A DNA stretch of 64,000 nt, from contig CANGEU010000001.1 in the NCBI GenBank assembly GCA_947452985.1, positions 1-64,000 on the forward strand, in the 5' to 3' direction. The notes beneath the pieces were generated by a model, which was given only the letters and a program-made list of their open reading frames with translations, searched no databases and was not told the origin of the DNA. Of this stretch, positions 50,658-60,076 are shown one piece after another. The translations under genes and the position numbers were made by a program. The DNA is from Micrococcales bacterium. Its GTDB lineage: Bacteria > Actinomycetota > Actinomycetes > Actinomycetales > Microbacteriaceae. Each line of letters starts with the position of its first letter. Position 1 is the first letter of the stretch.

Positions 50658-52370
50658 TTGAAGCGCCTAATTTCACTTGCAGCAGTATCAACTCTTGCCG
50701 CAATTTCACTAACCGCATGTTCGAGCACCAACACTGTGGTTCCAAACTCTCACGTAACCATTGCTGAGGTTGGGTCGCTAACTTCCCTTAACGCCGACGT
50801 CATCTCGGCTTCGTCGAACAAAATTGCCTGCGACATCAGCGTTCTCACCACCCAAAATTTTTATGAGGTCGACAAAAACGGCGAACTCATTGCCAACCCG
50901 AGTTTTGGCACAGTAAAGGTCGTCAAAGATGCTCCGTTCACCGTCACCTACACCTTCGGGAAAGCGGCTGTCTGGAGCGATGGCTCGAAGTTGGATTCAA
51001 CCGATCTCGCGCTCGCGGTGACCGCAGCGAAAAACTCAGAATTCAACTCGATTCACTATGGTTCAAGCCTGACCGGTGCCAGCATCGTTGGAACCCCAAA
51101 CGCAGGCGACAGCTCGATCACCCTTCAGTTTGAAAAGCCAATTGCCGACTGGAAGACGGCTTTGGACGTAACGGTTCCAGCGCACATTGTTGGTAAGTTC
51201 GCCGAAATTGGTGGAAACGTGGCAGCCGTGCGTGCGGGGGTAATCTCGGCCATTGTCGAAAAAAAGGCAGACGTTCTCGCCAAACTTGCAACCGGCTACA
51301 CCGAAGCGTTCAAGCCTTCAGCCTCTCCCGAAAACTTCCTAGCCAATGGTGCCTATGCTTTCACCGATGTGAGCGCCACGAAATTGGTTCTAAAAGCTCA
51401 ACGTGATTACCGTGGACTGCACTCTGGAATCGCAGAAACTGTAAACGTTTTGACTTTCGAAGATAACGCGAGCGCTTATAAGACCGTCGGCGCTGGCAAA
51501 GCAGACGTCTTTGCTCCACAGGTAACCCTGAACGAACCACAAGCAGACCTGGTTTCGCAATCCCAGGGGTTAAGCACGAAGGCCATCACCGTCCTGGCTC
51601 CTGGAAGCTCCCTCTCTGAACAGTTCGTGTTGAACCTCGGAGCGGGAAACTTTGCCGACTCAAGTTATAGCGATCCCAAAATCGCATTGACCCTTCGTCA
51701 GGCGTTCCTAAACGTAGTTCCTAAAGCACGAGCAATCGATTTTGCGTCGATGACTCAAACCGTATCGAAATCAGACTCTTTTGTTTACTCGTCCTCGTCG
51801 AAGAATTATTCGGCAGTAGCATCGTCCAACGGTAGTTCGAACTTCATACTGCAGGATGCCGAAAAGGCGAGCGAGTTAGTAGCCGGACTCAAGCTTTCAA
51901 AAACTCCAACGATTCGTGTGCTCTTCGATTCAGACAACCCGGCGGCGGTGGCCGAGTGGACCCTGCTTTCAGATCACGCTGCAAGTTCAGGTTTCCGCCT
52001 AAGCAATGTGTCAACCCCAGATCCTTCGGTAAAGCTTGCCACCGGAGAATATGAGGTTTACCTGGGGCCGCTTCCATTACTTGGCGTTGGAACCGGTTCG
52101 GTACAGGCGCTCGCTAATGGCCCTGCGAAGATGCCAGAAAGCACCTTCAATGCACTTACCAAAGAAGTTTTTTCGGCCACAGACAAGAACCTAGGTTCTT
52201 CGCTTCAGACGCTAGACAAGCAACTTTTTGAGCTCGGCTACGGACTTCCGATGTATCAGTTGCCAACACTTTTGGTTTACAACAACCGCATTCAGGGTTT
52301 CAGCGCCGACCCGTTCGGAAACAACTCAACCTGGGGTTATTGGACCTGGCACGTTTCCACCGACAAATAA
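50658..52370 (+). CDS. Peptide/nickel-type ABC transporter substrate-binding lipoprotein (SBP_bac_5), orphan
   Basis: 570-residue extracytoplasmic binding protein. The signal peptide ends with lipobox LTAC. Family features include VTYTFGKAAVWSDGSKLDSTDLALAV and FENDASAY-like TFEDNASAYKTVGAGKADVF, and the C-terminal QLFELGYGLPMYQLPTLLVYNN. It starts with TTG 50658, preceded by GGAG. No permease or ATPase genes are adjacent, so it must work with a transporter encoded elsewhere. Confidence 0.88.
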   Translation: MKRLISLAAVSTLAAISLTACSSTNTVVPNSHVTIAEVGSLTSLNADVISASSNKIACDISVLTTQNFYEVDKNGELIANPSFGTVKVVKDAPFTVTYTFGKAAVWSDGSKLDSTDLALAVTAAKNSEFNSIHYGSSLTGASIVGTPNAGDSSITLQFEKPIADWKTALDVTVPAHIVGKFAEIGGNVAAVRAGVISAIVEKKADVLAKLATGYTEAFKPSASPENFLANGAYAFTDVSATKLVLKAQRDYRGLHSGIAETVNVLTFEDNASAYKTVGAGKADVFAPQVTLNEPQADLVSQSQGLSTKAITVLAPGSSLSEQFVLNLGAGNFADSSYSDPKIALTLRQAFLNVVPKARAIDFASMTQTVSKSDSFVYSSSSKNYSAVASSNGSSNFILQDAEKASELVAGLKLSKTPTIRVLFDSDNPAAVAEWTLLSDHAASSGFRLSNVSTPDPSVKLATGEYEVYLGPLPLLGVGTGSVQALANGPAKMPESTFNALTKEVFSATDKNLGSSLQTLDKQLFELGYGLPMYQLPTLLVYNNRIQGFSADPFGNNSTWGYWTWHVSTDK

Positions 52371-52451
52371 CGCCAAATCGCAGTTAGACTGGACAAAACC
52401 GACTTTTCATGAGCGTGGCTTTCCCGCGCCCAAATCTCAAGGATGTTCCCT

Positions 52452-54365
52452 ATGGCTCAGGCCAAACGCGAAGAATTAAGAAACGTAGCAATTGTTGCTC
52501 ACGTAGACCACGGCAAGACCACCCTGGTAGACGCCATGTTGCGCCAAACCGGCTCGTTCACCTCACACGGTGACGTTAGCGAGCGAGTCATGGACTCGGG
52601 CGATCTTGAAAAGGAAAAGGGAATTACCATCCTTGCCAAGAACACTGCCATTGCCTACAAGGGCACCCACTCGGGCGGCAAGGAAATTACCATCAACGTG
52701 ATTGACACACCAGGCCACGCCGACTTCGGTGGCGAGGTTGAGCGCGGTCTATCAATGGTTGATGGCGTTGTACTTCTAGTAGACGCATCGGAAGGTCCAC
52801 TTCCTCAGACCCGTTTCGTTCTTCGTAAGGCGCTTGAGTCGAAGCTTCCTGTAATCCTTTTGGTGAACAAGACCGACCGCCCAGATGCTCGTATCGACGA
52901 AGTTGTTGAAGAGACCCACGACCTGCTTCTAGGTCTAGCCTCAGACCTTCACGACACCGTTCCAGACCTCGACATCGACGGCATCCTCGAGTTGCCAATC
53001 ATCTATGCATCGGGCCGTGCCGGTATCGCTTCGCTAAACAAGCCAGCCGACGGCACCATGCCTGAGGGTGAAGACCTTGAGCCGCTGTTTGGCGCGATCA
53101 TGAAGTACATCCCGGCTCCGGTTTACGACGACGAAGCTCCGCTTCAAGCTCACGTAACCAACCTGGACGCCAGCCCATTCCTCGGTCGTCTAGCTTTGCT
53201 TCGTATCTTCAACGGCACCCTACGTAAGGGTCAGCAGGTTGCTTGGGTTCGCCAGGATGGCACCACCCAAACCGTGAAGATCACCGAACTTCTAAAGACC
53301 AAGGCGCTTGAGCGCTTCCCAACCGAAGAAGCCAACCCTGGCGACATCGTGGCTGTTGCCGGTATCGACGAGATCACCATTGGTGAAACCCTTGCCGACC
53401 CGAACGACGTGCGTCCGCTTCCAATGATCACCGTTGACGACCCAGCCATCTCGATGACCATCGGTATCAACACCTCACCTATGGCAGGCCGCGTCAAGGG
53501 CGCCAAGGTCACCGCTCGTTTGGTGAAGGACCGCCTAGACAAAGAACTGATCGGTAACGTATCAATCAAGGTTCTACCTACCGAGCGTCCAGATGCTTGG
53601 GAAGTTCAGGGTCGTGGAGAGCTCGCTCTAGCCATCTTGGTTGAGCAGATGCGTCGCGAAGGTTACGAACTAACCGTTGGTAAGCCTCAGGTAGTTACCA
53701 AGCGCGTCGACGGCAAGCTTCACGAGCCAGTTGAAGACATCACCATCGACGTTCCAGAAGAGTTCCTAGGCTCAATCACCCAGCTAATGGCAGCCCGTAA
53801 GGGTCGCATGAAGAACATGCAGAACAACGCTGCTGGCTGGACCCGCATGGAGTTCCTAGTTCCTTCGCGTGGACTAATTGGTTTCCGCACCGAATTCCTA
53901 ACCACCACCAAGGGAACCGGTATTGCCAACGCAATCTCGGCTGGCTACGAGCCTTGGGCTGGCGAAATCGTAACCCGTCAAAACGGTTCGATGGTTGCCG
54001 ACCGCGCTGGTGTGGCAACTCCGTTTGCCATGATCGCACTTCAGGAGCGCGGTTCGTTCTTCGTTGAGCCAACCACCGAGGTTTATGGCGGCATGGTCGT
54101 GGGCGAGAACTCTCGCGCCGACGATATGGAAGTAAACATCACCAAGGAAAAGAAGCTCACCAACATGCGTGCATCTTCTTCTGATGAATTCCAGTCACTA
54201 ACCCCACCAAAGAAGCTCAGCCTCGAAGAGTGTCTAGAGTTCGCTCGTGAAGACGAGTGCGTGGAGGTTACCCCGGAAGCCGTTCGAATCCGCAAGGTTG
54301 AACTTGACCCGAACGTTCGAGCTCGTGCAGTTTCGGCTCGCAAGAACGCTTCAAAGACTTCCTAA
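52452..54365 (+). CDS. typA: Ribosome-binding GTPase TypA/BipA
   Basis: 637-residue translational GTPase with roles in ribosome assembly and stress or cold adaptation. Motifs: G1 AHVDHGKTT, the effector region RVMDSGDLEKEKGITILAKN, G3 DTPGHADFGGEVER, G4 NKTDRPDAR, and the TypA-type C-terminal domain. ATG 52452 is preferred to ATG 52443 because only the former has a spaced AAGG site. An intrinsic terminator follows. Confidence 0.97.
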   Translation: MAQAKREELRNVAIVAHVDHGKTTLVDAMLRQTGSFTSHGDVSERVMDSGDLEKEKGITILAKNTAIAYKGTHSGGKEITINVIDTPGHADFGGEVERGLSMVDGVVLLVDASEGPLPQTRFVLRKALESKLPVILLVNKTDRPDARIDEVVEETHDLLLGLASDLHDTVPDLDIDGILELPIIYASGRAGIASLNKPADGTMPEGEDLEPLFGAIMKYIPAPVYDDEAPLQAHVTNLDASPFLGRLALLRIFNGTLRKGQQVAWVRQDGTTQTVKITELLKTKALERFPTEEANPGDIVAVAGIDEITIGETLADPNDVRPLPMITVDDPAISMTIGINTSPMAGRVKGAKVTARLVKDRLDKELIGNVSIKVLPTERPDAWEVQGRGELALAILVEQMRREGYELTVGKPQVVTKRVDGKLHEPVEDITIDVPEEFLGSITQLMAARKGRMKNMQNNAAGWTRMEFLVPSRGLIGFRTEFLTTTKGTGIANAISAGYEPWAGEIVTRQNGSMVADRAGVATPFAMIALQERGSFFVEPTTEVYGGMVVGENSRADDMEVNITKEKKLTNMRASSSDEFQSLTPPKKLSLEECLEFAREDECVEVTPEAVRIRKVELDPNVRARAVSARKNASKTS

Positions 54366-54384
54366 ACCGTTCTTCAAGAATTTG

Positions 54385-54414
54385 TGGGCCTTCCTTTTGG
54401 GAGGCCCATTTTTC
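54385..54414 (+). terminator. Intrinsic terminator after typA
   Basis: Stem TGGGCCT/AGGCCCA around TCCTTTTGGG, followed by a five-T run. Confidence 0.85.
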
Positions 54415-54514
54415 TTACCCGAAATCTAATCGTTACCAATTCGCGACCTGATTTGGGTGAATTTTTGGTTTTCAAAATCATCCACGGTGTTACTTTGGTT
54501 TTACATTTCATCGG

Positions 54515-54530
54515 CATTCAAAGATGAATG
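54515..54530. promoter_or_regulatory. 16-bp palindrome upstream of the CBM41-type gene
   Basis: CATTCA-AAGA-TGAATG, a perfect inverted repeat 23 bp upstream of the ATG at 54554. It could be a regulator site or a leader hairpin; no family can be named. Confidence 0.4.
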
Positions 54531-54553
54531 TGAAACCTACTACGGAGGAATAC

Positions 54554-55849
54554 ATGATTAACAAGAAGCTATCGCGCGCAGTTGCCGCGACCGCTGGTGT
54601 TGGTTTGGCGTTCGCTAGCTTGGTTGGCATTGCCGCCCCAGCTGCAACCGCTGCTGACGCTACCACCCACTTCAAGATTCACTTGAACGTACCTGCCGAA
54701 GTTGCAGCCCAGTGGAACATCTGGTACTGGAACACCGGTCTTGCTGGCGTTGACCCTAAGGACAACACCATCGGTACCTCAACCCAGACCGTCAACGGCG
54801 CTGCTGTTGTTAAGGACTGGACCCCAAACTTCAGCAACGACGACGCTTACGGCTCGTACGCTGAGTTCGACCTTCCAGTTGCAATCACCGCGCTAAACAA
54901 CGTTATGCGTACCACTGAGTCATGGGATGGCCAGGACGCTGCTGCTGCAGTTGTTGACGATGTTGCTACTCCAGACGTAGACGAGACCGCAGCTGCAAAG
55001 CCTGCTATCGACGCAGCTGACAAGCCATTCGGTGGTGACAACATCTTCCCAGCTGGTGAAAGCTGGTGGAACGTTAACACCCAGAAGCGCGAGTACCCAC
55101 TAAAGGACGTAGTTTCGATCAAGGTTCACCTAAACGCGAAGCTAGCTACCCTTCAGAGCCAGGGTTGGAACCTATACAGCTGGGGCACCACTGTAGACGC
55201 TCCAAAGCTATCCACCATCAAGGCTTACAAGGGCAAGGTTGACGCTAACCTAACCGGTTGGGGCTTCTCTGGTTCAGACAAGTACGGTTCATTCGCAATT
55301 GTGAAGACTGCACGCGTTTACGCAGGTAACACCGGTCTAGTTCTTCGCCGCTCAGGCAAGATTGGTTCGGGAACCATTCCTGCCAACGGTTGGGGTGGCC
55401 CACAGTCGGGTGACTTCAAGAACACCGACGGCAACACCAACGGTTTCAAGGACGGCGTTCTTGAGTACTGGATGGCTACCGGTTCATCTGACCTACTAAC
55501 CAAGGCACCAACCTTCGTTGGCCGCTACGGCGCAACCGCAACCTGGGCTGCCGGTACTCTTACCGTTACCCCAGTTCGCCCAGCCGCAGCTTCGCTAAAG
55601 GGTCTTCAGGCTGACAAGATCGTTGTCACCGTGAAGAAGGGTGCTACCAGTAAGACCTGTACCATCGAAAACACCGCCTACGCACTAACCAGCCCAGCAT
55701 GGAACACTCCTGCTAGCTGTGACATTGCTGTAGCTGCTGGTGCAGAGGCCGCTACCTGGGACGTCTTCGTTCAGGGTTCAGCAACCAGCCTTGGTACTGC
55801 TCTAATTGGTCCAAACCGTTCGGCTAAGGTACTAGTACCAATCGCCTAA
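54554..55849 (+). CDS. Secreted CBM41-type (pullulanase-associated) starch-binding protein
   Basis: 431 residues. Strong GGAGGA ribosome site. Signal peptide ends TAADA. Two copies of a pullulanase-associated (CBM41-like) pattern are seen: near the N-terminus FKIHLNVPAEVAAQWNIWYW and about residue 190 SIKVHLNAKLATLQSQGWNL. Between them lies a low-complexity Ala/Asp-rich linker, and a C-terminal beta-rich domain follows with one Cys pair. There is no catalytic domain and no membrane anchor. Probable extracellular alpha-glucan-binding protein working with the adjacent pullulanase. Codon use (many CTA Leu) suggests high expression. Confidence 0.78.
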   Translation: MINKKLSRAVAATAGVGLAFASLVGIAAPAATAADATTHFKIHLNVPAEVAAQWNIWYWNTGLAGVDPKDNTIGTSTQTVNGAAVVKDWTPNFSNDDAYGSYAEFDLPVAITALNNVMRTTESWDGQDAAAAVVDDVATPDVDETAAAKPAIDAADKPFGGDNIFPAGESWWNVNTQKREYPLKDVVSIKVHLNAKLATLQSQGWNLYSWGTTVDAPKLSTIKAYKGKVDANLTGWGFSGSDKYGSFAIVKTARVYAGNTGLVLRRSGKIGSGTIPANGWGGPQSGDFKNTDGNTNGFKDGVLEYWMATGSSDLLTKAPTFVGRYGATATWAAGTLTVTPVRPAAASLKGLQADKIVVTVKKGATSKTCTIENTAYALTSPAWNTPASCDIAVAAGAEAATWDVFVQGSATSLGTALIGPNRSAKVLVPIA

Positions 55850-55859
55850 TAACGGACTG

Positions 55860-55896
55860 AAAAGTGGGTCTCGGCTTTTAGCCGAGGCCCACTTTT
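55860..55896 (+). terminator. Intrinsic terminator after the CBM41-type gene
   Basis: Long stem AAAAGTGGG-T-CTCGGCT with a TTT loop and AGCCGAG-G-CCCACTTTT, followed by CTTTTA. Confidence 0.9.
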
Positions 55897-55995
55897 CTTT
55901 TATCTCTTTTAGGTAACGAACGAAGCTCTATTTAAATCAAAAATTGGTTGAAAATGTAGGTTAGAAAGACAATCACCTTTTGAAAGTAGATCTTT

Positions 55996-58656
55996 GTGCG
56001 AAGCCTCAACTTGCGAACCAAACTAACCGCCCTGTTCACCGCAATTGGAATTGTTTTTTCGGTTTTCACTGTTACACCACCGGCTCAAGCAGCTGGAACC
56101 TGCGCCACCGCGCAGTGTGCTCACCTTGTTGTGCACTACAAGCGCACCAGTGGAAACATCAACGAGTGGGGCCTTTGGCTTTGGGCACTTAAGGGTTCGG
56201 GGCTTCCTGAAACCGCTGTAACCCCATTCACCGCGGCTAGAGATGCCGATGGTTTTGGAATCATCGACACCCAAGTTCCGATCAGCGCTGGCGTTACCCA
56301 GCTTGGAATGATTCCGCGCCTTCAGAGTGGTTGGACCAAAGACGTTGATCTAGACCGCGTGGTCGACCTAGATTCAAATAAGAGTGCCGAAATCTGGCTA
56401 AAGCAGGGCGATGGTTACATCTACCGCGACCGCACTTTCACAATCCCAGCCGAAATGTGGGGAGCGAGCATTGAATCGCTTCGCACCATCAAGGTTGTTC
56501 TTAGCAAGGCGAATGGAACCGCAGGTCCTGGTTTCTCGCTAACTGGTGCTGGCGCACCAAATATTGTCAGCGCAACTAAGATTCTCGACCTAAACACTGG
56601 AACCACAGCAAGCAACAAGCAGTGGTTACTAACCACCGATGCCGACATTCCACTTGGCTCACCGATCACGGTAAACCACACCGATGCCGACCCAACTCGT
56701 GCATTCGGAACCCGAGTTGCTGTTCCAGCTGGTGTCTTCACCAGCGCGGCCTTCATCGACCAGTACACCTACACCGGAGAAGACCTTGGCTCGACGTACA
56801 GTTCAGCCAAGACCGACTTCCGAGTTTGGGCACCAACCGCATCTGCAGTGAACCTGGTTACCTACACTTCGGCTACCCAGTTGGCAGCCGATGCCACCGT
56901 GATTCCTATGACCTCAGATGTTAAGGGAACCTGGATTGCGCATGTCGACGGGAACCAGCACGGCCTGATCTACAACTACCGAGTAACTGTCGGTGGAAAC
57001 ACCGAAGAAGCCGTTGACCCTTATGCTCGCTCGGTAACCATCAACGGTAACCGCAGCGTCGTAATCGATTTTGCCCAAACCAACCCAACCGGTTGGGCTA
57101 CCCAAGCCAAGCCAGCGTTCAGCGGTAAGTTGACCGATGCTGTTATGTATGAACTACACGTCCGTGATGCATCTAAGGACCCATCGAGCGGTGTTACTCC
57201 GGCAAACCGTGGCAAGTTCCTAGGCCTTGCCGAGCTTGGCACTTCGATCAAAGTTGGAAAGGTAACTGCCCCAACTGGTCTAAGCGCTATCAAAGACTTG
57301 GGTGTAACCCACGTTCAGCTTCTTCCGTTCTACGACTACGCATCTGGTGGTCTAGAAGACAACCCAACCTTCAACTGGGGTTATGACCCTAAGAACTACA
57401 ACGCTCCTGAAGGTCAGTATTCAAGCGACCCAACTAACCCGGTCAAGCGAATCTCTGAGCTAAAGACTGCGATCCAGGCCATGCACAAGAACGGTCTTCG
57501 TGTAACCATGGACGTCGTTTACGGTCACGTGGCTTCGGCAACCGAGTTCAGCGAGCAGCTAATTGTTCCTGGCTACTGGTTCCGTCGTGACGCAGCCGGC
57601 AACCTCACTAACGGTTCTGGTTGTGGAAATGACGTTGCTACCGAGCGTCCGATGGTTCGCAAGTTCATTGTTGACTCAATGAAGTACTGGACTCGCGAAT
57701 ACAAGCTTGATGGCTTCCGAATTGACCAGATGGGTCTTTGGGATGTCACCACCCTAAACCAGGTGCGCGCAGGCGTTTCTTCAGTTGAACCAGCCGCAAC
57801 CATTATTGGTGAGGCCTGGAGCATGGGCCCAGGTATCGGTGTGGCTCAGGGAACCCAGAGCCAGCTTGTAAACATGCCTGGTATCGGCGCTTTCAACGAC
57901 GGCATTCGTAACGGCGTCAAGGGTAGTCCAGACGGCTCGTCAGACGGAGGTTATGTAAACGGTAACCCTGCGGGAACTCTAAGCGCGGTCAAGGCTGGAA
58001 TTATTGGTAACACCAGCGCCGACAAGATCGTGGTTCCTTGGCTAACCATCGATGCTGGGCAGGCTGTGAACTACGCTGAGGCCCACGACAACATGACCCT
58101 ATTCGACAAGCTTTGGGCTGTGAACAACGGAGCATCCCGTCCCGTAGTTGCTAAGCAGTCTCGTCAGATTGCGTCCCTGGTGATCTTGGCTGAGGGAACT
58201 CCGTTCATCCAGGCCGGTCAGGAATTCCTGCGTAGCAAGGGCGGCGAGCCAAACAGCTACAACCTGTCCGACGACGTGAACAACCTGAAGTGGGGCCTAC
58301 GAGCCACCGAGGCCACAACCGTGGCCTACTACAAGGGTCTAATCGCCCTTCGTAAGGCCCACAAGGGTTTCCGCATGAACACTCCAGCAGCGATCTCGGC
58401 GAACATCAAGTTCCTGAATGCTCCTAGCGAAGTTCTGGCTTACTCAATCAATGGCAAGGCAGCCGGCGACAGCTGGTCGACCATCGTCGTGATTAGCAAC
58501 CCTAACGCTTCGGCCAAGAAGGTTACCCTGCCAGTCTCTGGCAACTGGGTAGCCACCGTTTTGGGCGACAAGGCTGGCGTTGCCACCTTGGCAACCTACA
58601 AGGGAACCAAATCGGTAACCGTGGCAGCAAACAGCACCCTGGTGCTTCACAAATAA
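55996..58656 (+). CDS. pulA: Secreted type I pullulanase (GH13)
   Basis: 886-residue starch-debranching enzyme. Signal peptide about 1-32 (ends AQAA). CBM41 about 37-145 (HLVVHYKRTSGNINEWGLWLW). A central beta domain, then CBM48 about 265-360 (TDFRVWAPTASAVNLVTY), and the GH13 catalytic barrel with the type I pullulanase motif NWGYDPKNYNAPEGQYS. The triad is complete: nucleophile Asp577 (GFRIDQMG), acid/base Glu606 (IIGEAW) and Asp698 (EAHDNM). It cuts alpha-1,6 links in pullulan, amylopectin or dextrins outside the cell. The start is GTG 55996. Confidence 0.96.
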   Translation: MRSLNLRTKLTALFTAIGIVFSVFTVTPPAQAAGTCATAQCAHLVVHYKRTSGNINEWGLWLWALKGSGLPETAVTPFTAARDADGFGIIDTQVPISAGVTQLGMIPRLQSGWTKDVDLDRVVDLDSNKSAEIWLKQGDGYIYRDRTFTIPAEMWGASIESLRTIKVVLSKANGTAGPGFSLTGAGAPNIVSATKILDLNTGTTASNKQWLLTTDADIPLGSPITVNHTDADPTRAFGTRVAVPAGVFTSAAFIDQYTYTGEDLGSTYSSAKTDFRVWAPTASAVNLVTYTSATQLAADATVIPMTSDVKGTWIAHVDGNQHGLIYNYRVTVGGNTEEAVDPYARSVTINGNRSVVIDFAQTNPTGWATQAKPAFSGKLTDAVMYELHVRDASKDPSSGVTPANRGKFLGLAELGTSIKVGKVTAPTGLSAIKDLGVTHVQLLPFYDYASGGLEDNPTFNWGYDPKNYNAPEGQYSSDPTNPVKRISELKTAIQAMHKNGLRVTMDVVYGHVASATEFSEQLIVPGYWFRRDAAGNLTNGSGCGNDVATERPMVRKFIVDSMKYWTREYKLDGFRIDQMGLWDVTTLNQVRAGVSSVEPAATIIGEAWSMGPGIGVAQGTQSQLVNMPGIGAFNDGIRNGVKGSPDGSSDGGYVNGNPAGTLSAVKAGIIGNTSADKIVVPWLTIDAGQAVNYAEAHDNMTLFDKLWAVNNGASRPVVAKQSRQIASLVILAEGTPFIQAGQEFLRSKGGEPNSYNLSDDVNNLKWGLRATEATTVAYYKGLIALRKAHKGFRMNTPAAISANIKFLNAPSEVLAYSINGKAAGDSWSTIVVISNPNASAKKVTLPVSGNWVATVLGDKAGVATLATYKGTKSVTVAANSTLVLHK

Positions 58657-58669
58657 AAAAGTAACCATT

Positions 58670-58715
58670 CCGTTATCGTCTGGCGACGAATTTCGACTCT
58701 TCGCCAGACGAACGG
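58670..58715 (+). terminator. Large hairpin after pulA
   Basis: CGTCTGGCGA (58677-58686) pairs with TCGCCAGACG (58701-58710), extended by CCGTT/AACGG. No T-run follows, so it may be a terminator without a U-tract or a 3'-end stabilising structure. Confidence 0.55.
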
Positions 58716-58743
58716 TTGGATGATAGTAAATAGCATTTATAAA
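58716..58743 (+). promoter_or_regulatory. Promoter of malE (TTGGAT-N16-TATAAA)
   Basis: -35 TTGGAT at 58716-58721 and -10 TATAAA at 58738-58743; the malE ATG is at 58764 with AAGGA upstream. Confidence 0.5.
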
Positions 58744-58763
58744 CCTATGTGCGAAGGATAAAA

Positions 58764-59999
58764 ATGAAACTAGGAAAGATTGCGGCCGTAGCGGTTGCAT
58801 CAGCATTGGCAGTTAGCACCTTCTCGGTAGCTAGCCCGGCCTCGGCAGTTCAGAACATTGTTGTATGGGCTGACAAGGGAACCATCGACACCATCAAGAC
58901 CAAAGTTCAGGCCTGGGACACCGCTAACGCGGATTACACCGTGACCCTAGTTCAGAAGGACTTCTCTACCGTCCGCGACGCACTGAAGGTCGCAGTACCT
59001 AAGGGTCAGGGTCCAGACATCCTTGCCGGTGCGGCTCACGACTGGGTAGGAAACCTGGTTAAGGCAAACGTATTGCTTCCGATTGACGCTCAGCTTCCTG
59101 CCAACTTCAAGGACGACTTCGTTGGCGGCGCGCTGCAGGCTATGAAGTACAACGGCCACTACTACGGTGTTCCAGGATGGACCGAAAACATTGCCTTCCT
59201 TCGCAACGTAAAGAAGGCTCCAACTCGCGTAACTAGCATCAACCAGGTGAAGAACGGTGAGATCGGCATCAACTACTCGGCCACCACTTCTGACCCTTAC
59301 CACTTCTACCCATTCCAGACCATGTTCGATGCACCAGTGTTCACTACTGACAGCGGTGGCGACTGGACTGAGACCGTTGGTATGGGTGGCACCAAGGGTG
59401 CAAACTTCGCCAAGTGGCTGAAGAGCAAGGGAACCGCATTCTTCGGTAAGCCTGCCGATGCCAAGATTCTTTGTAACTTCCTAAACGGAAAGATCAAGTA
59501 CTGGGTTACCGGTGCGTGGAACATCAACGCAATCGAATCTGGTGCCGGTGGTTGCAAAACCGGTCTAAAGATCGGTACCGGCTACTCGATCGACCCATTC
59601 CCTAAGGGCCCAACCGGAATCACTCCTAAGCAGTTCTTGGGTATCCGCGGCTACCTAATGGTGGCATCTGGTCCAGGTAACACCACCAACGTAGCTGGAG
59701 CAACTCTGTTGATGCGCTACATGTCTTCGGAAGCTGTTCAGTACAGCCTTTACGACAACTTTAACAAGACCCCTGCAAACAAGGCTGCTCTAAACCGCGC
59801 CAAGGACAACCCGGTAATCAAGGGCTTTGCAGACGCAGCTAACACCGTTCCAATGCCTAACAGCCCTGCTATGGATGCTGCCTGGGTTATCTGGGGTAAG
59901 GCTCAGACCCGCATCATCCAGGGCAAAGAAGCAAAACCTGACGTAGCTTGGACTAACATGACCAAAGCACTTCAGACTGCTATTAACAAGCTCAACTAG
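58764..59999 (+). CDS. malE: Maltose/maltodextrin-binding protein without lipobox
   Basis: 411-residue substrate-binding protein, SBP family 1. The mature protein begins near VQNIVVWADKGT, and MalE-like segments include VPKGQGPDILAGAAHDWVGNL, YYGVPGWTENIAFLRN and YWVTGAWNINAIESG. The signal peptide ends SPASA with no cysteine, so it is processed by signal peptidase I, not lipidated. It belongs with malF and malG; the ATPase (MsiK/MalK) is not in the window. Codon use suggests high expression. Start chosen at ATG 58764 for its AAGGA site. Confidence 0.93.
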   Translation: MKLGKIAAVAVASALAVSTFSVASPASAVQNIVVWADKGTIDTIKTKVQAWDTANADYTVTLVQKDFSTVRDALKVAVPKGQGPDILAGAAHDWVGNLVKANVLLPIDAQLPANFKDDFVGGALQAMKYNGHYYGVPGWTENIAFLRNVKKAPTRVTSINQVKNGEIGINYSATTSDPYHFYPFQTMFDAPVFTTDSGGDWTETVGMGGTKGANFAKWLKSKGTAFFGKPADAKILCNFLNGKIKYWVTGAWNINAIESGAGGCKTGLKIGTGYSIDPFPKGPTGITPKQFLGIRGYLMVASGPGNTTNVAGATLLMRYMSSEAVQYSLYDNFNKTPANKAALNRAKDNPVIKGFADAANTVPMPNSPAMDAAWVIWGKAQTRIIQGKEAKPDVAWTNMTKALQTAINKLN

Positions 60000-60014
60000 G
60001 TAAGTTATTTGATG

Positions 60015-60048
60015 CCAACGAGCGCTACCAAAAAGTAGCGCTCGTTGG
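60015..60048 (+). other. Strong hairpin between malE and malF
   Basis: A perfect 14-bp stem CCAACGAGCGCTAC with a 6-nt loop, followed by only TTTC. Likely a partial terminator or 3'-end protector that lets malE mRNA exceed malFG mRNA, as hairpins do between malE and malF in Escherichia coli. Confidence 0.75.
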
Positions 60049-60076
60049 TTTCATAAGTTTTAAATGAGAGGCAGAA

